The position numbers were made by a program, and so were the translations under genes. Below, piece by piece: positions 29,522 to 38,235 of a stretch of 64,000 nucleotides of DNA. Source of the stretch: Verrucomicrobium spinosum DSM 4136 = JCM 18804 (GTDB taxonomy: Bacteria > Verrucomicrobiota > Verrucomicrobiia > Verrucomicrobiales > Verrucomicrobiaceae); the NCBI RefSeq assembly GCF_000172155.1, contig NZ_ABIZ01000001.1, positions 7,907,105 through 7,971,104 of the forward strand, given 5' to 3'. Each line of letters opens with the position of its first letter. The first letter of the stretch is position 1. The notes under the pieces are model-generated. The model saw only the letters and a program-made list of their open reading frames with translations, was not told where the DNA came from and searched no databases.

Positions 29522-30420
29522 CGGGAGCCGCGTTTGGGGGTGCGTCCGAGAAGGAACCGCGCCAGCACGTCCTCGTACCGGTCGTGCAGCTTCACCCGGT
29601 GGTAGTCCATGCCGGTGGTGCGCACCAGTTCGTCCATTTCCATGAGGTACTGGCGCACCGCCTCGCGGTAGTTCCGCGCGATCAGGGAGGGGTCGGCCAG
29701 GACCATCTCCCCGCCTTCCATGTCCACAAACCTTGCAGGCCGGTCGAAGTCGAAGTCCAGCTCCTGCTGGTCCAGCAGATGAAAGGCGGCCACATCATGC
29801 CGGCGAAAGCGGAGATGCTGGATGGCGGACTTCAACTCGATCGGAGGCACGAAGAAATCCGACAGGATGACGATGAGCGCCCGCTGGCGGATCTTTTCGG
29901 CCGCATTGTGCAGGGCAGCCAGGAGGGTGGTGCCGCCGAGGGGCTGGATGGTCCCCATCTGATCGAGCACCAGGCCGAGGTGCGAGGCTCCGCGTTTGGG
30001 AGGGATCTCAATCGCCGGCTCAGCCATGCTCCAGAGGCCTGCCGCATCCCCCTGCTGGGCGGCGAGGTAGGCCAGCGTTCCCGCCAGCTTGCGGGCATAG
30101 TCCAGCCGGGTGGCCCCTGCCGGGCCGAAGCCCATGGAGCCGCTGGTATCCAGCAAGAGGCAGAGCCGGAGGTTTGTGTCTGCCTCGAACTCCTTGATGT
30201 AAAAGCGGTCACTCCGGCCCCAGGTGCGCCAGTCCAGACGGCGGGTGTCATCTCCTGGCACATACTTGCGATACTGGGCAAACTCGAGCGAGGAGCCCTT
30301 CACGGGGCTGCGGTGCTTCCCCGAGACGCTGCCCAGCATGGTCTGCCGGGCATGGAGGGGAAGCGCCATCAGCCTGGCCAGCACGGCAGGCTCCAGAAAG
30401 GATCGCTTCTCTTCCGCCAT
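29518..30420 (-). CDS. DUF58-domain protein (VWA-like)
   Basis: A 300-aa soluble protein with the two DUF58 hallmarks. The first is the segment KYVPGDDTRRLDWRTWGRSD leading to FYIKEFEADTN; the second is a VWA-like metal site DTSGSM just after it. DUF58 proteins nearly always follow moxR and are thought to be partners of the ATPase. There is no signal peptide or membrane helix, so it is probably cytosolic or peripheral. The start at 30420 lies 49 bp after the moxR stop, the widest early gap in this operon; its 3' end overlaps the BatA gene by 4 nt. Confidence 0.9.
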   Translation of the reverse strand: MAEEKRSFLEPAVLARLMALPLHARQTMLGSVSGKHRSPVKGSSLEFAQYRKYVPGDDTRRLDWRTWGRSDRFYIKEFEADTNLRLCLLLDTSGSMGFGPAGATRLDYARKLAGTLAYLAAQQGDAAGLWSMAEPAIEIPPKRGASHLGLVLDQMGTIQPLGGTTLLAALHNAAEKIRQRALIVILSDFFVPPIELKSAIQHLRFRRHDVAAFHLLDQQELDFDFDRPARFVDMEGGEMVLADPSLIARNYREAVRQYLMEMDELVRTTGMDYHRVKLHDRYEDVLARFLLGRTPKRGSR

Positions 30421-30469
30421 GTTGGGGTGTGGAGGCTGAAAACTTGAATTCTAGGCTATGGCAGCCGGT

Positions 30470-31486
30470 TCACGCCGCCGTGCTGAGCTCATCCACGAGC
30501 CGCTTGGTGAGATCCCGGCTGGTCACCCCTTCGGACTCGGCCGTGAAGGTGGTCATCACCCGGTGACGCAGCACAGGGTCGGCCACCTCAGTCACATCTT
30601 CCAGGCGCACCATGTAGCTGCCCTGGAGCGCGGCGCGAGCCTTGGCCCCCAGAATGAGGTACTGCACGGCGCGCGGTCCCGCCCCCCAGCTTACGAGGGG
30701 CTTCAGCCAGCTGGGAGCCTCGCCGCCATTCGGCCGGGTGCGGCGCACCAGATCCACGGCGAACTCATAGACGTGATCCGGCACAGGCACGCGACGCACC
30801 AGGTCCTGGAATGCCAATACCTTGGGACCGTCCAGCACGTGCTCCAGCCTCGGCAGGGTCAGGCCTGTGGTGCTGCGTGCGATGGCCACCTCCTCCTCCC
30901 GGGAGGGGTAGTCCACTCCGATCATGAACATGAAGCGGTCCAGCTGCGCCTCGGGCAGCGGATAGGTGCCTTCCTGCTCAATGGGGTTCTGCGTCGCCAA
31001 CACGAAAAAGGGAGAGTCCAGCGTGTAGGTGCGCCCCGCCACCGTCACGCGGTGCTCCTGCATGGCCTCCAGCATGGCCGCCTGGGTCTTGGAAGGGGCG
31101 CGGTTGATCTCGTCCGCCAGCACGATGTTCGCGAACACCGGACCCTTGGCGAACTCGAAGCTGCGCTTTCCTCCCGGCAGCTCCTGGAGGATGTCCGTGC
31201 CCGTGATGTCCATGGGCATCAGGTCCGGCGTGAACTGGATGCGGCTGAAGGAAAGAGACATCGTCTCCGCCAGCCGGCTGATAAGCAGCGTCTTGGCCAG
31301 ACCTGGCACCCCCATGAGCAAAGCGTGACCTCGGGCAAACAGGCAGATGGCCAACTGCTCGACCACCTTCTGCTGACCGACGATGATTTTTTTCAACTCG
31401 TTGCAGAGGCGGACATACACCTCGCGAAGTTCATCAATGGCGGCGACATCGTCCTTGGGCAGCGGAGAGGAGGCTGGATCTGGCAT
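30470..31486 (-). CDS. moxR: MoxR-family AAA+ ATPase
   Basis: A 338-aa AAA+ ATPase: Walker A GVPGLAKT at 59-66, Walker B VLADEINRA, and the MoxR-specific segment RIQFTPDLMPMDITGTDI. Sensor 1 ATQNPIEQEGTYPLPEAQLD is also typical. MoxR ATPases are chaperone-like machines that act on VWA proteins, for example inserting metals or activating complexes. This is the first gene of an operon running to 14800 and including DUF58, BatA and VWA partners, which supports that role. The promoter must lie in the 207-bp divergent region shared with the pilin-like array. No Shine-Dalgarno sequence precedes the ATG. Confidence 0.93.
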   Translation of the reverse strand: MPDPASSPLPKDDVAAIDELREVYVRLCNELKKIIVGQQKVVEQLAICLFARGHALLMGVPGLAKTLLISRLAETMSLSFSRIQFTPDLMPMDITGTDILQELPGGKRSFEFAKGPVFANIVLADEINRAPSKTQAAMLEAMQEHRVTVAGRTYTLDSPFFVLATQNPIEQEGTYPLPEAQLDRFMFMIGVDYPSREEEVAIARSTTGLTLPRLEHVLDGPKVLAFQDLVRRVPVPDHVYEFAVDLVRRTRPNGGEAPSWLKPLVSWGAGPRAVQYLILGAKARAALQGSYMVRLEDVTEVADPVLRHRVMTTFTAESEGVTSRDLTKRLVDELSTAA

Positions 31487-31693
31487 GGTCGTGACAGGGG
31501 AGGCAGAAAGGAAAACTCATTAACACCTGATCCCCACCGCGCTGGCAATGAGAATCACCGGTCGATGGGGATAAAATTTGTCCAGATGGGTGTAGCACAC
31601 CCTCACGGTTAGGACGGGAACTGACCCCTCTTTATTGGAACTGTTCGACGTTTTTTAGAAAAATCCGGCCTTCCTTGATTTCAGAGTTGTTCG
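31487..31693. promoter_or_regulatory. Divergent intergenic region between moxR and the pilin-like array
   Basis: 207 bp, noticeably more AT-rich than the flanking genes in 31620-31680 (contains TTTTTTAGAAAAA). It must hold promoters for both the minus-strand moxR operon and the plus-strand array. I could not identify a convincing -35/-10 pair or a sigma-54 site by eye. The words GTTCGA and TTGTTCGATGAAG recur near 31645 and 31688, a possible short direct repeat. Confidence 0.4.
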
Positions 31694-32482
31694 ATGAAGG
31701 CTTGTCATCCTCCAGGGAGGTCTGGTAGCCTGACCTTTGTGAACCCCCAAAACCTTCGAACCCGGCGGACCGCCGGGGTTCCGCTCGTCTGTGCCCTCGT
31801 GTCCGGGCTGCTATGTCCTGCCTCCACCTGGGCAGGCATGCCTTCCTTTCAACTCACGGATCTGGCCGCCGCGCGGCTGGACGTGATTTCCTTCTTCCTG
31901 ATGACCTATCTGGTCCTCACGCTGCTCTTCAAGATCATCTGGAACAGCCTGGCCAAGGACTTCAAGTGGATGCCGCCCCTCACGTACAAGCGGGCTCTCG
32001 GCCTGATGGTGGTCTGCGGCATGTTCCTCTACGTGGTGCTCACCATGATCTCCGGCGCCCGGGAACTCATGACGCCAGGAGCCTGGCAGAAGGAGGGGCT
32101 CACGTACCGCATCACCGAGCCGGAAAAACAGCCCAAGCCCTGGATCGACTCCGCCCGCCGCCAGTCCATGGAGCGTCTGCGCACGGCCCTCTTCGAATAC
32201 GCAAAATCCCACAACGGAGAATTCCCTCCCCATGTGGAGGCCGAGGACTTCCCCCGGGAACTGTGGCGCGGCATTGACCCCGCCCGCACCCCCTACGGCT
32301 ATTACCCGGGTCGCAAGGCAGAGCAGGGCGACCTGATCGTCGCCTTTGAGCCCTATGTGTACGGATACCGCCGGTACGTCCTGCTCTCCAGCGGGGAGAT
32401 CATCAACCTCCCCCTGACCGAACTGGCCGACCGGGCGAGGAAAGAACTGGAGAACTTCGCACAACAGGTGGCACGGCCGTGA
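31694..32482 (+). CDS. Membrane protein with pseudopilin-like domain, array member 1
   Basis: A 262-aa protein, first of six neighbouring genes of similar size. An N-terminal hydrophobic segment (about 30-45) may be a signal or first helix, followed by helices near 65-85 (VISFFLMTYLVLTLLFKII) and 100-120. The rest is extracytoplasmic and contains MERLRTALFEYAKSHNGEFP, matching the ARxxxxALxxYxxxHxGxxP pattern of type IV pseudopilin-like domains. It is the most divergent member in its C-terminus (VYGYRRYVLLSSGEIINLPL). An in-frame GTG at 31739 is an alternative start. The stop overlaps the next start (GTGA at 32479). Confidence 0.6.
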   Translation: MKACHPPGRSGSLTFVNPQNLRTRRTAGVPLVCALVSGLLCPASTWAGMPSFQLTDLAAARLDVISFFLMTYLVLTLLFKIIWNSLAKDFKWMPPLTYKRALGLMVVCGMFLYVVLTMISGARELMTPGAWQKEGLTYRITEPEKQPKPWIDSARRQSMERLRTALFEYAKSHNGEFPPHVEAEDFPRELWRGIDPARTPYGYYPGRKAEQGDLIVAFEPYVYGYRRYVLLSSGEIINLPLTELADRARKELENFAQQVARP

Positions 32483-33318
32483 AAACGATCCGTTTTCCAA
32501 GGGTGGTCGGTTGGCTGCTGATTGCAGTGGCCATTCTTCTGGCCATCGCAGTCCTGATGGCAGCGGTCCCGCAGATCGAATCAGTGATTGCCGCCATCAT
32601 CCGACTTGCATTCGGGTGGATCTTTTTTCTATGGCAAAATGTTCCGAAAATCACGTTCAACCAACTCCTCTTCTTTAATGGCATGGGGGCCCTGGTGGTG
32701 GGAGGGGCGGTCCTCCATATTACCCTGAGCGCCGTCTTTCGGCAGTTTTCGCCCGCCGGCAGGGCTTGGCGAGTCAAGTGGACCGTCGCTGCCATCTCGG
32801 TCATCATTCTGGTTTTTGGTATTTGCGTTAGTGCCGTGGGCCTCGGATCGCATTCGGTTGTGTTGTTTCAGCAACCCATCTTGCAATCTTCAAGCCGCTA
32901 TTCTGAGCACCACGACTATGCCCATGCACAGATCCTTCGTTTCCGCATAGCAAGCTCGCATCCCGACCTTGTTGAAAAAGGGGACACCGAGATCTGGTCG
33001 GACCTTTTCAGGTCTAATCCAGAAGATGCCAAAGATTGGACTCGCCGAGCGGTCATTTGGACTGCCGAAACTTTGGATGTTCCGGAAGTCTGGACCTGTC
33101 TGGGGGGAATCGACGAATTCTCCGCCGGTGACATCCCGGTGGTCTGTGCTCCCCGTGCCTATTCCAAAAAAGGACGCTTGGTCGCATTCGCCGATGGCAA
33201 ACGGAAGTACTGCAATCAGCAGGAGTACGACGAGGCCATCGCGCGCTGGCATGCAGCAAAGGCAAAGCTGAGCGGGCATTCTAAACAGGATCCAAATAAA
33301 GGAGGAGGCGCGCCATGA
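32479..33318 (+). CDS. Membrane protein, array member 2 (divergent)
   Basis: A 279-aa protein with a GTG start inside the preceding stop (GTGA). Three helices are visible: near 10-30 (VVGWLLIAVAILLAIAVLMA), 60-85 and 103-125. The extracytoplasmic part lacks a clear pseudopilin helix, but its end GRLVAFADGKRKYCNQQEYDEAIARWHAAK aligns in form with the (Y/I)(L/V)(I/V)A(Y/F/L).D.S......Y..A..RW ending of members 3, 5 and 6. It is therefore a diverged paralog. The 3' end overlaps member 3 by ATGA at 33315. Base composition looks more AT-rich than the flanking kb. Function unknown. Confidence 0.6.
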   Translation: MKTIRFPRVVGWLLIAVAILLAIAVLMAAVPQIESVIAAIIRLAFGWIFFLWQNVPKITFNQLLFFNGMGALVVGGAVLHITLSAVFRQFSPAGRAWRVKWTVAAISVIILVFGICVSAVGLGSHSVVLFQQPILQSSSRYSEHHDYAHAQILRFRIASSHPDLVEKGDTEIWSDLFRSNPEDAKDWTRRAVIWTAETLDVPEVWTCLGGIDEFSAGDIPVVCAPRAYSKKGRLVAFADGKRKYCNQQEYDEAIARWHAAKAKLSGHSKQDPNKGGGAP

Positions 33319-34100
33319 ATCACAAAAGCTGCCTGATCCCGGTGCTGCTGTTCTTCGGGGCGCTATTCATCCTGGATGCCCTGTTCGCCACCGACCTCCT
33401 GAAGGGGCTCTTCACCATCGGTTTTCACCTGCTCCTGGGCAGCATCATGCATGCCGTGGCGTCGTTTCCTTATGCCTTTGGCTCTGTCAGCCATGCCCTG
33501 TGGACCTTGGGTATCTTGTTGGGAGCATTCCTTGGGCTGCATGGGCTGATGATTCTATTGAGCTGGAAGAGCGTCCGCTGGAAACTTCCACAGAGTGCAA
33601 GTGTCTTCGCTTTGGTCCTGCTTCTTCTGGGCGGAGGTTCGGCCGCCATGCAAGCGGCCCGCACTGCGGTTCTTCTGACCGTGCAGGATGAAATTCTAGT
33701 CTCCGGACGAGACTATGTATCCAAGTCCATCAGCAACGGGCGGCAGCTTGTAACGGCCATGCGAATCTACGCATCGGAACACGACGGTAGATATCCCGAT
33801 CAGCTTGAGGAACTCATCGCCGCTGACATCTTGGAGTCCGGAAGTCTAACCACACTGAACCGGGTCTACATGTCGGGTGAAGTCCCGGCGCCATGGATCT
33901 TTCTGAGAGGGCTCCGGGATGACGCACCCGACAACCTTCCGATGTTCGTGTCTCCTCTCCCCGTCACGGGAAACAAATACCTTATCGCCTACAACGACTC
34001 CAGCGTCTCTCTGCAAAAGGCGGCAGAACGCGAGGCGGCGGCGCAACGCTGGCGGGAATACAGGGCACAGCGCGCCAACTTGGAAGGAGCCAAGCCGTGA
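33315..34100 (+). CDS. Membrane protein with pseudopilin-like domain, array member 3
   Basis: A 261-aa protein: helix 1 near 6-25 (CLIPVLLFFGALFILDALFA), a hydrophobic stretch 30-50, helix near 60-82, helix near 95-118, then an extracytoplasmic domain starting with SNGRQLVTAMRIYASEHDGR followed by YPDQLEELIAADIL. The ending NKYLIAYNDSSVSL plus an Arg/Ala-rich helix containing RWREY is shared with members 4-6. The helix after the last membrane segment resembles a pilin alpha-1 helix joined to a small globular head, but no prepilin peptidase site is visible. Coupled to members 2 and 4 by 4-nt overlaps (ATGA at 33315, GTGA at 34097). Confidence 0.65.
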   Translation: MNHKSCLIPVLLFFGALFILDALFATDLLKGLFTIGFHLLLGSIMHAVASFPYAFGSVSHALWTLGILLGAFLGLHGLMILLSWKSVRWKLPQSASVFALVLLLLGGGSAAMQAARTAVLLTVQDEILVSGRDYVSKSISNGRQLVTAMRIYASEHDGRYPDQLEELIAADILESGSLTTLNRVYMSGEVPAPWIFLRGLRDDAPDNLPMFVSPLPVTGNKYLIAYNDSSVSLQKAAEREAAAQRWREYRAQRANLEGAKP

Positions 34101-34867
34101 ATCTAAAACTCTGGTTCAAGGCGTTTTTCCTCTTGCTGCTGGGTGCCTTCATCACCATCGACCTTGCTTTCAGCACAGGGCTAACGGCGGGATGCTTTGC
34201 CATCGCGATGCACACTCTCCTGGGAGGCATCAGTTTTGCAATGCAAGCACTTCCCCATGCTTTCATGTCGTGGACGAATCTCGCACTTGCTTCAGGGGTT
34301 GCAGTGGGACTCCTGGCGTGGATCGCCGCCATCGCGTTCCATTCGCAACGCAACCACACTGACAGGCCCCGAAGATTTCAACGGGCTTTTATGATTCTAG
34401 GCGGGCTGGCATCGCTTATCATAGGGAGCTTCGCCGCAGTGAATATAGCATCGGCTTCCATCTTGCTTGTCCGCGATGGCGTCGGTGCCCCTGATCGAGG
34501 ATGGATGGGTGAGTCCATTGGCAAGGCCCGGCAACTCAACACTGCTCTGCGCATCTATGCGTCAGAACACAACGGAGCCTATCCGCTACATCTTAGCGAT
34601 GTCGTGGCGTCTGGAATTCTGAGTCAGCAGCAGTTCGACAGACTGAGCCTCGCTGCGCTTTCCGACGGCATTCCCGTGCCCTGGATTTACTTTGGCGGAT
34701 TACACGAATCCCTGCCTGGCACGACACCGTTGTTGATGCATCCGCTTCCGTCCCACGGCGGCAAACGCATCGTCGCCTTGAACGACAGCAGCGTCAGCCT
34801 GCTCATCTCACAGGACTACGACGATGTAGTCAAACGTTGGAGAGAGCTCGCCAGCCAGTCCAAGTGA
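34097..34867 (+). CDS. Membrane protein with pseudopilin-like domain, array member 4
   Basis: A 256-aa paralog of member 3 with a GTG start inside the preceding stop. The same order is seen: helix 1 (FFLLLLGAFITIDLAFS), hydrophobic loop, helices 2 and 3, then KARQLNTALRIYASEHNGAY and PLHLSDVVASGIL. The ending KRIVALNDSSVSLL and a C-terminal helix with KRWREL match its neighbours. Identity to member 3 is evident in the pilin-like helix and the NDSSVSL strand but low in the membrane part. The head domain is presumably in the periplasm. Confidence 0.65.
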   Translation: MNLKLWFKAFFLLLLGAFITIDLAFSTGLTAGCFAIAMHTLLGGISFAMQALPHAFMSWTNLALASGVAVGLLAWIAAIAFHSQRNHTDRPRRFQRAFMILGGLASLIIGSFAAVNIASASILLVRDGVGAPDRGWMGESIGKARQLNTALRIYASEHNGAYPLHLSDVVASGILSQQQFDRLSLAALSDGIPVPWIYFGGLHESLPGTTPLLMHPLPSHGGKRIVALNDSSVSLLISQDYDDVVKRWRELASQSK

Positions 34868-34891
34868 TCATTGCCAGTCCATTGTAAAATC

Positions 34892-35674
34892 ATGAAATCC
34901 CACACGATCATCAAATGGTTCCTCTGGATTCTGGCGGGTGCCACTATCGTGTCGTTCATACTTCCAGCATTTCCTGGCTCTTCCTCGCTTGTCCTTCAGG
35001 TCCCCACACGTCTCCTTCTTGGCTGGTATCGCCACCTGGGCACCGTTCCAGAGAACCTGGGTCCCACCTGGCAAGGCATGGCCGCTGGCGCGACTCTGGC
35101 TGTTGCCACCACTTTGGCGCTCCACTTGATGCTCACGAGCATCAACCGACTGATTTTGAACGCTAGCCAACCGTGGAAATGGCGGTGGAGCTTCTCGATC
35201 ATGGTCTTGTCCCTGGTCCTCTTTGCCACCACCTGCGCTTCAGTGGGCATCGTGCATCATAGTGTTTGGGTGATGAAGAATCCACTGTCCTATGATGCAA
35301 GCAAAGGCATCCTCACCCGGGCGATTAGCAATGCCCGGCAGCTTGCCACGGCAGTGTCCCTTTATCAGGAAGATCATGCCGGCAAGGCTCCCGACCGCCT
35401 CGAAGCTCTGGAGAACAATGACATCCTTGAGAAGGGCAGTTTATTCCGCCTCAACACGATCGAGACCCTTTACCAACCGCCCACGGTCTGGGTCTATCTC
35501 AAGCCACCGGACGGCTCCCAGAACCCTGCATTGCCAATTTTCGCCAGTCCATTTCCCATCGACCATGGCAAATACGTGGTGGCGTTTTTAGACAGAAGCT
35601 ACCAGACTATGGATGCTGCCCAGTATGAAGCTGCCTTGCAACGCTGGCGGGAGGCCTCAGGTTCAACCCAATAG
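34892..35674 (+). CDS. Membrane protein with pseudopilin-like domain, array member 5
   Basis: A 260-aa paralog. Helices lie near 5-25 (IIKWFLWILAGATIVSFIL), 55-75 and 95-118. They are followed by SNARQLATAVSLYQEDHAGK, PDRLEALENNDILEKGSLF, then KYVVAFLDRSYQTMD and the LQRWREA terminal helix. The ATG at 34892 lies 24 bp after member 4; an in-frame TTG at 34871 is possible but adds only MPVHCKI. This is the only junction among members 1-5 without a start/stop overlap. Confidence 0.65.
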   Translation: MKSHTIIKWFLWILAGATIVSFILPAFPGSSSLVLQVPTRLLLGWYRHLGTVPENLGPTWQGMAAGATLAVATTLALHLMLTSINRLILNASQPWKWRWSFSIMVLSLVLFATTCASVGIVHHSVWVMKNPLSYDASKGILTRAISNARQLATAVSLYQEDHAGKAPDRLEALENNDILEKGSLFRLNTIETLYQPPTVWVYLKPPDGSQNPALPIFASPFPIDHGKYVVAFLDRSYQTMDAAQYEAALQRWREASGSTQ

Positions 35675-35681
35675 CCTCTCC

Positions 35682-36473
35682 ATGCCCATTCTTGACCGCA
35701 AGTTCCTGGTTTGGGCCGGTGCCACAACCCTGGCCATCCTGGATTGCTTCCTCTTTGCCTATCTCGCCCGGGGCCGGGCGCTTGAGATTCTGACACGGCT
35801 GGCGACTGGTTGGATCCGCCACCTCCATGAGACCGCGCCCTTGACCACATGGGACTGGACCAGCATCGGTGTCGCGTTCCTCGTGTTGATCGTGCTGCTG
35901 GCCGCCTGCCAGTGGATGGCGCACTCTCGCTTGAGAACGAAATGGGGCTGGCGCTGGACCTCTCAGTTCATCGCGGCCCTCTTTTTGATCATGGGTGCCG
36001 GGGGTGCGGCGAGCCTTGTCATTCACCATATCTCTTACTTCTTCCGGGAACCCATCTTTTACTTCGACGACGTCTGGGACAGCACTCGCAACATCAGCAA
36101 CGCCAGACAGCTCATCACCGCCCTGCGCATCTACGCCAGTGATCACAGCGGAGAATATCCCGAAAAACTGGAAACCCTGCTCAAAGAGGAAATTTTGGAT
36201 CCCGGAGAACCTTTTGAGAATCTCACCCACGGCATCATGCAGAAGGAGATGAAGATCCCCTGGATGGTGCTGGGTGGACTGAATGACAGCGCTCCAGGAG
36301 GGCTTCCGATTCTGGCATCCCCGATCCCGCTGCACGGCAGCCGCTACGTGATGGGCTACAATGACTCGTCAGTCATGCTGGTTTCCCCTGAGAAGTATCA
36401 TGCCGCCATAGCCGCTTGGGAGGCCTGGCTGAAGGAGAACCACAAACCCCGCACCACCATTCCCCTACGATGA
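35682..36473 (+). CDS. Membrane protein with pseudopilin-like domain, array member 6
   Basis: A 263-aa paralog ending the array. Helices are near 9-29 (VWAGATTLAILDCFLFAYLA), 60-80 (SIGVAFLVLIVLLAACQW) and 95-118. The pseudopilin-like helix NARQLITALRIYASDHSGEY is followed by PEKLETLLKEEIL, then SRYVMGYNDSSVMLV and a terminal helix. It starts 7 bp after member 5. The segment LPILASPIPL is also found as LPMFVSPLPV and LPIFASPFPI in members 3 and 5. A non-classical pilin-like or sensor role in the envelope is possible; nothing in the sequence proves it. Confidence 0.65.
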   Translation: MPILDRKFLVWAGATTLAILDCFLFAYLARGRALEILTRLATGWIRHLHETAPLTTWDWTSIGVAFLVLIVLLAACQWMAHSRLRTKWGWRWTSQFIAALFLIMGAGGAASLVIHHISYFFREPIFYFDDVWDSTRNISNARQLITALRIYASDHSGEYPEKLETLLKEEILDPGEPFENLTHGIMQKEMKIPWMVLGGLNDSAPGGLPILASPIPLHGSRYVMGYNDSSVMLVSPEKYHAAIAAWEAWLKENHKPRTTIPLR

Positions 36474-36526
36474 TGGCACGAGCCGGAGGTTGACGGGGGA
36501 CGCATCACTCCCATGATGCTGGCACC

Positions 36527-37357
36527 ATGAGCACCGTGCCGACCCCTGCCCCTGCCCCCACAGATGACGCCCTGGCTGACCTGCGTGCCGTCGTGCACCG
36601 ACTGCGCGCCCCGGGAGGCTGCCCGTGGGATCAGGAACAGACGCACGAGTCCCTCATCCCCCACCTCATCGAGGAGGCCTACGAGGTCGCAGAAGCCATT
36701 CGCAACGGCGACATGGCCCACCTGCGCGAGGAACTGGGTGATCTGCTGCTCCAGCCGGTGCTGCATGCGGAGATCGCCTCAGAAACGGGCGTGTTTGATC
36801 TGGACTCGATTGCCCGGGAACTCACCGAGAAGCTCATCCGCCGCCACCCTCATGTCTTTGGGGACACCACCGTGGATGGCTCCGCCGGGGTGCTCAAACA
36901 ATGGGACGAGATCAAGAAACAGGAAAAGGGCGGCAGCTCCTCCGATCGCAAACCGCACCTGCATGGTGTCTCCCACGGGCTGCCTGCGCTGATGCGTGCG
37001 CAGAAGATCCAGAAGAAGGCAGCGAAGGTGGGCTTTGACTGGCCGGACCTCGATCAGGTCGTAGCCAAGGTGCACGAGGAGATTCAGGAAATAGCCGAAG
37101 CCGTGGCCCAGCAGGACCAGAAGGCCATTTCCGACGAAGTGGGCGACCTGCTCTACAGCGTGGTGAACGTGGCCAGGCGGCTGGGAGTGGATGCCGAGAC
37201 GGCACTGGCCGCGGCGACGGCCAAATTTGAACGCCGGTTCGGCCGGGTTGAGGAAACAATCCTTGCCCAGGGCAAGACGCTGGAAGACAGCACCCTGGAG
37301 GAGATGGATGCCGTGTGGGAGGCCACGAAGCATCTACCGGCCTCCGCCCAGAGCTGA
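36527..37357 (+). CDS. mazG: Nucleoside triphosphate pyrophosphohydrolase MazG
   Basis: A 276-aa protein with two MazG domains, as in E. coli MazG. The first has GGCPWDQEQTHESL and metal-binding EExxE at 49-53 with ELGD at 69-72. The second has KVHEEIQEIAEAV and DEVGDLLYSVVNVAR. MazG hydrolyses (d)NTPs, including non-canonical ones, to monophosphates and pyrophosphate, and also affects ppGpp levels in some bacteria. Length and domain order are normal. It is convergent with the next gene, with 2 bp between stops. Confidence 0.95.
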   Translation: MSTVPTPAPAPTDDALADLRAVVHRLRAPGGCPWDQEQTHESLIPHLIEEAYEVAEAIRNGDMAHLREELGDLLLQPVLHAEIASETGVFDLDSIARELTEKLIRRHPHVFGDTTVDGSAGVLKQWDEIKKQEKGGSSSDRKPHLHGVSHGLPALMRAQKIQKKAAKVGFDWPDLDQVVAKVHEEIQEIAEAVAQQDQKAISDEVGDLLYSVVNVARRLGVDAETALAAATAKFERRFGRVEETILAQGKTLEDSTLEEMDAVWEATKHLPASAQS

Positions 37358-37359
37358 GG

Positions 37360-38235
37360 TCAGTCCCCTCCGCCGCCGCAACCGCCGCCGCCGCAACCAC
37401 TGCTGCTGCAACCACTGGATCCGCTGCCGCAGCCACTGCTGTCATGACCGGAGCCGGAGTGGCCGTCATGATGGCTGTGGCCGTGACTGCTACCACAGCC
37501 ACCTCCGGCTCCGCTGGAACAGCCAGATCCGATCGAGGAACATCCGTTTCCCCCTCTGCCTCCACCGCGGCGGTTTTTGGCGATGTTGCTGATTACAATG
37601 ACGACCATCCCAACGATGAAGACCAGCCAGAAGATCTCTGCGCTCTTCACGGGGGCCACGTCGGCGGCATGGGGGGCCTCTTGCGCCAGTGTCAGAACCA
37701 GCCCCGTCGCCGCCACCGCGGCAGCGGCTTTCCACAATCGGCGCCGCCACAGGTTCTTTGAAATCACCCAATGGTCGCTCGTGTCCACCCTGCAGAATCT
37801 CGCATGGGTATCAAAACGTGCCTCAGGTGGTGGCCACACCGCCCCAGGAGGCGGGTTGCCAAATCCCACCTCATAAGAAGCCAGGGTGCGGGCATACCAG
37901 TCGTGGTATTTCGCGTCCTCATTCGCTCCTCCCTTGGTCGGGCCATGATGCAGGGGTCGCCCCAGCACCTTGCCGCACAAATCCTCCCAGTAGGACTCCG
38001 TGTACACCAGATGCAGGTGCCAGGCCTGGTCCACCTCGTCTGACGGCGTTACGGGATGCCCCGCACGCATGGCCAGCCAGAGGAATTTCTTGTACTCCAC
38101 CACCACCTGCTCTGCGTAGGCGTGGTGCCATCCATTTTCCCGGGCGAGTCTCTTCGTGAAACTCAGCTCGGCATTCGCTCCATCAAGCTCGAAAGCCTGG
38201 AGCGCCTGCCACAACGGGTCGTTGTATGCTATCAT
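37360..38235 (-). CDS. GRDP-like protein with membrane helix and Gly/Ser/Cys/His-rich tail
   Basis: A 291-aa protein. Residues ~1-125 resemble the glycine-rich-domain-protein (GRDP) conserved region, with VEYKKFLWLAMRAGHPVTPS, DEVDQAWHLHLVYTESYW and a GRPLHHGP segment; such regions occur in plant and bacterial proteins of poorly known function. After a basic patch come two hydrophobic segments (AAAAVAATGLVLTLA and SAEIFWLVFIVGMVVIVISN). The last ~70 residues are almost only Gly, Ser, Cys and His in CGGGG/SSGCSS patterns. A Cys/His-rich tail suggests metal binding or adhesion. No neighbour explains its role. Confidence 0.7.
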   Translation of the reverse strand: MIAYNDPLWQALQAFELDGANAELSFTKRLARENGWHHAYAEQVVVEYKKFLWLAMRAGHPVTPSDEVDQAWHLHLVYTESYWEDLCGKVLGRPLHHGPTKGGANEDAKYHDWYARTLASYEVGFGNPPPGAVWPPPEARFDTHARFCRVDTSDHWVISKNLWRRRLWKAAAAVAATGLVLTLAQEAPHAADVAPVKSAEIFWLVFIVGMVVIVISNIAKNRRGGGRGGNGCSSIGSGCSSGAGGGCGSSHGHSHHDGHSGSGHDSSGCGSGSSGCSSSGCGGGGCGGGGD

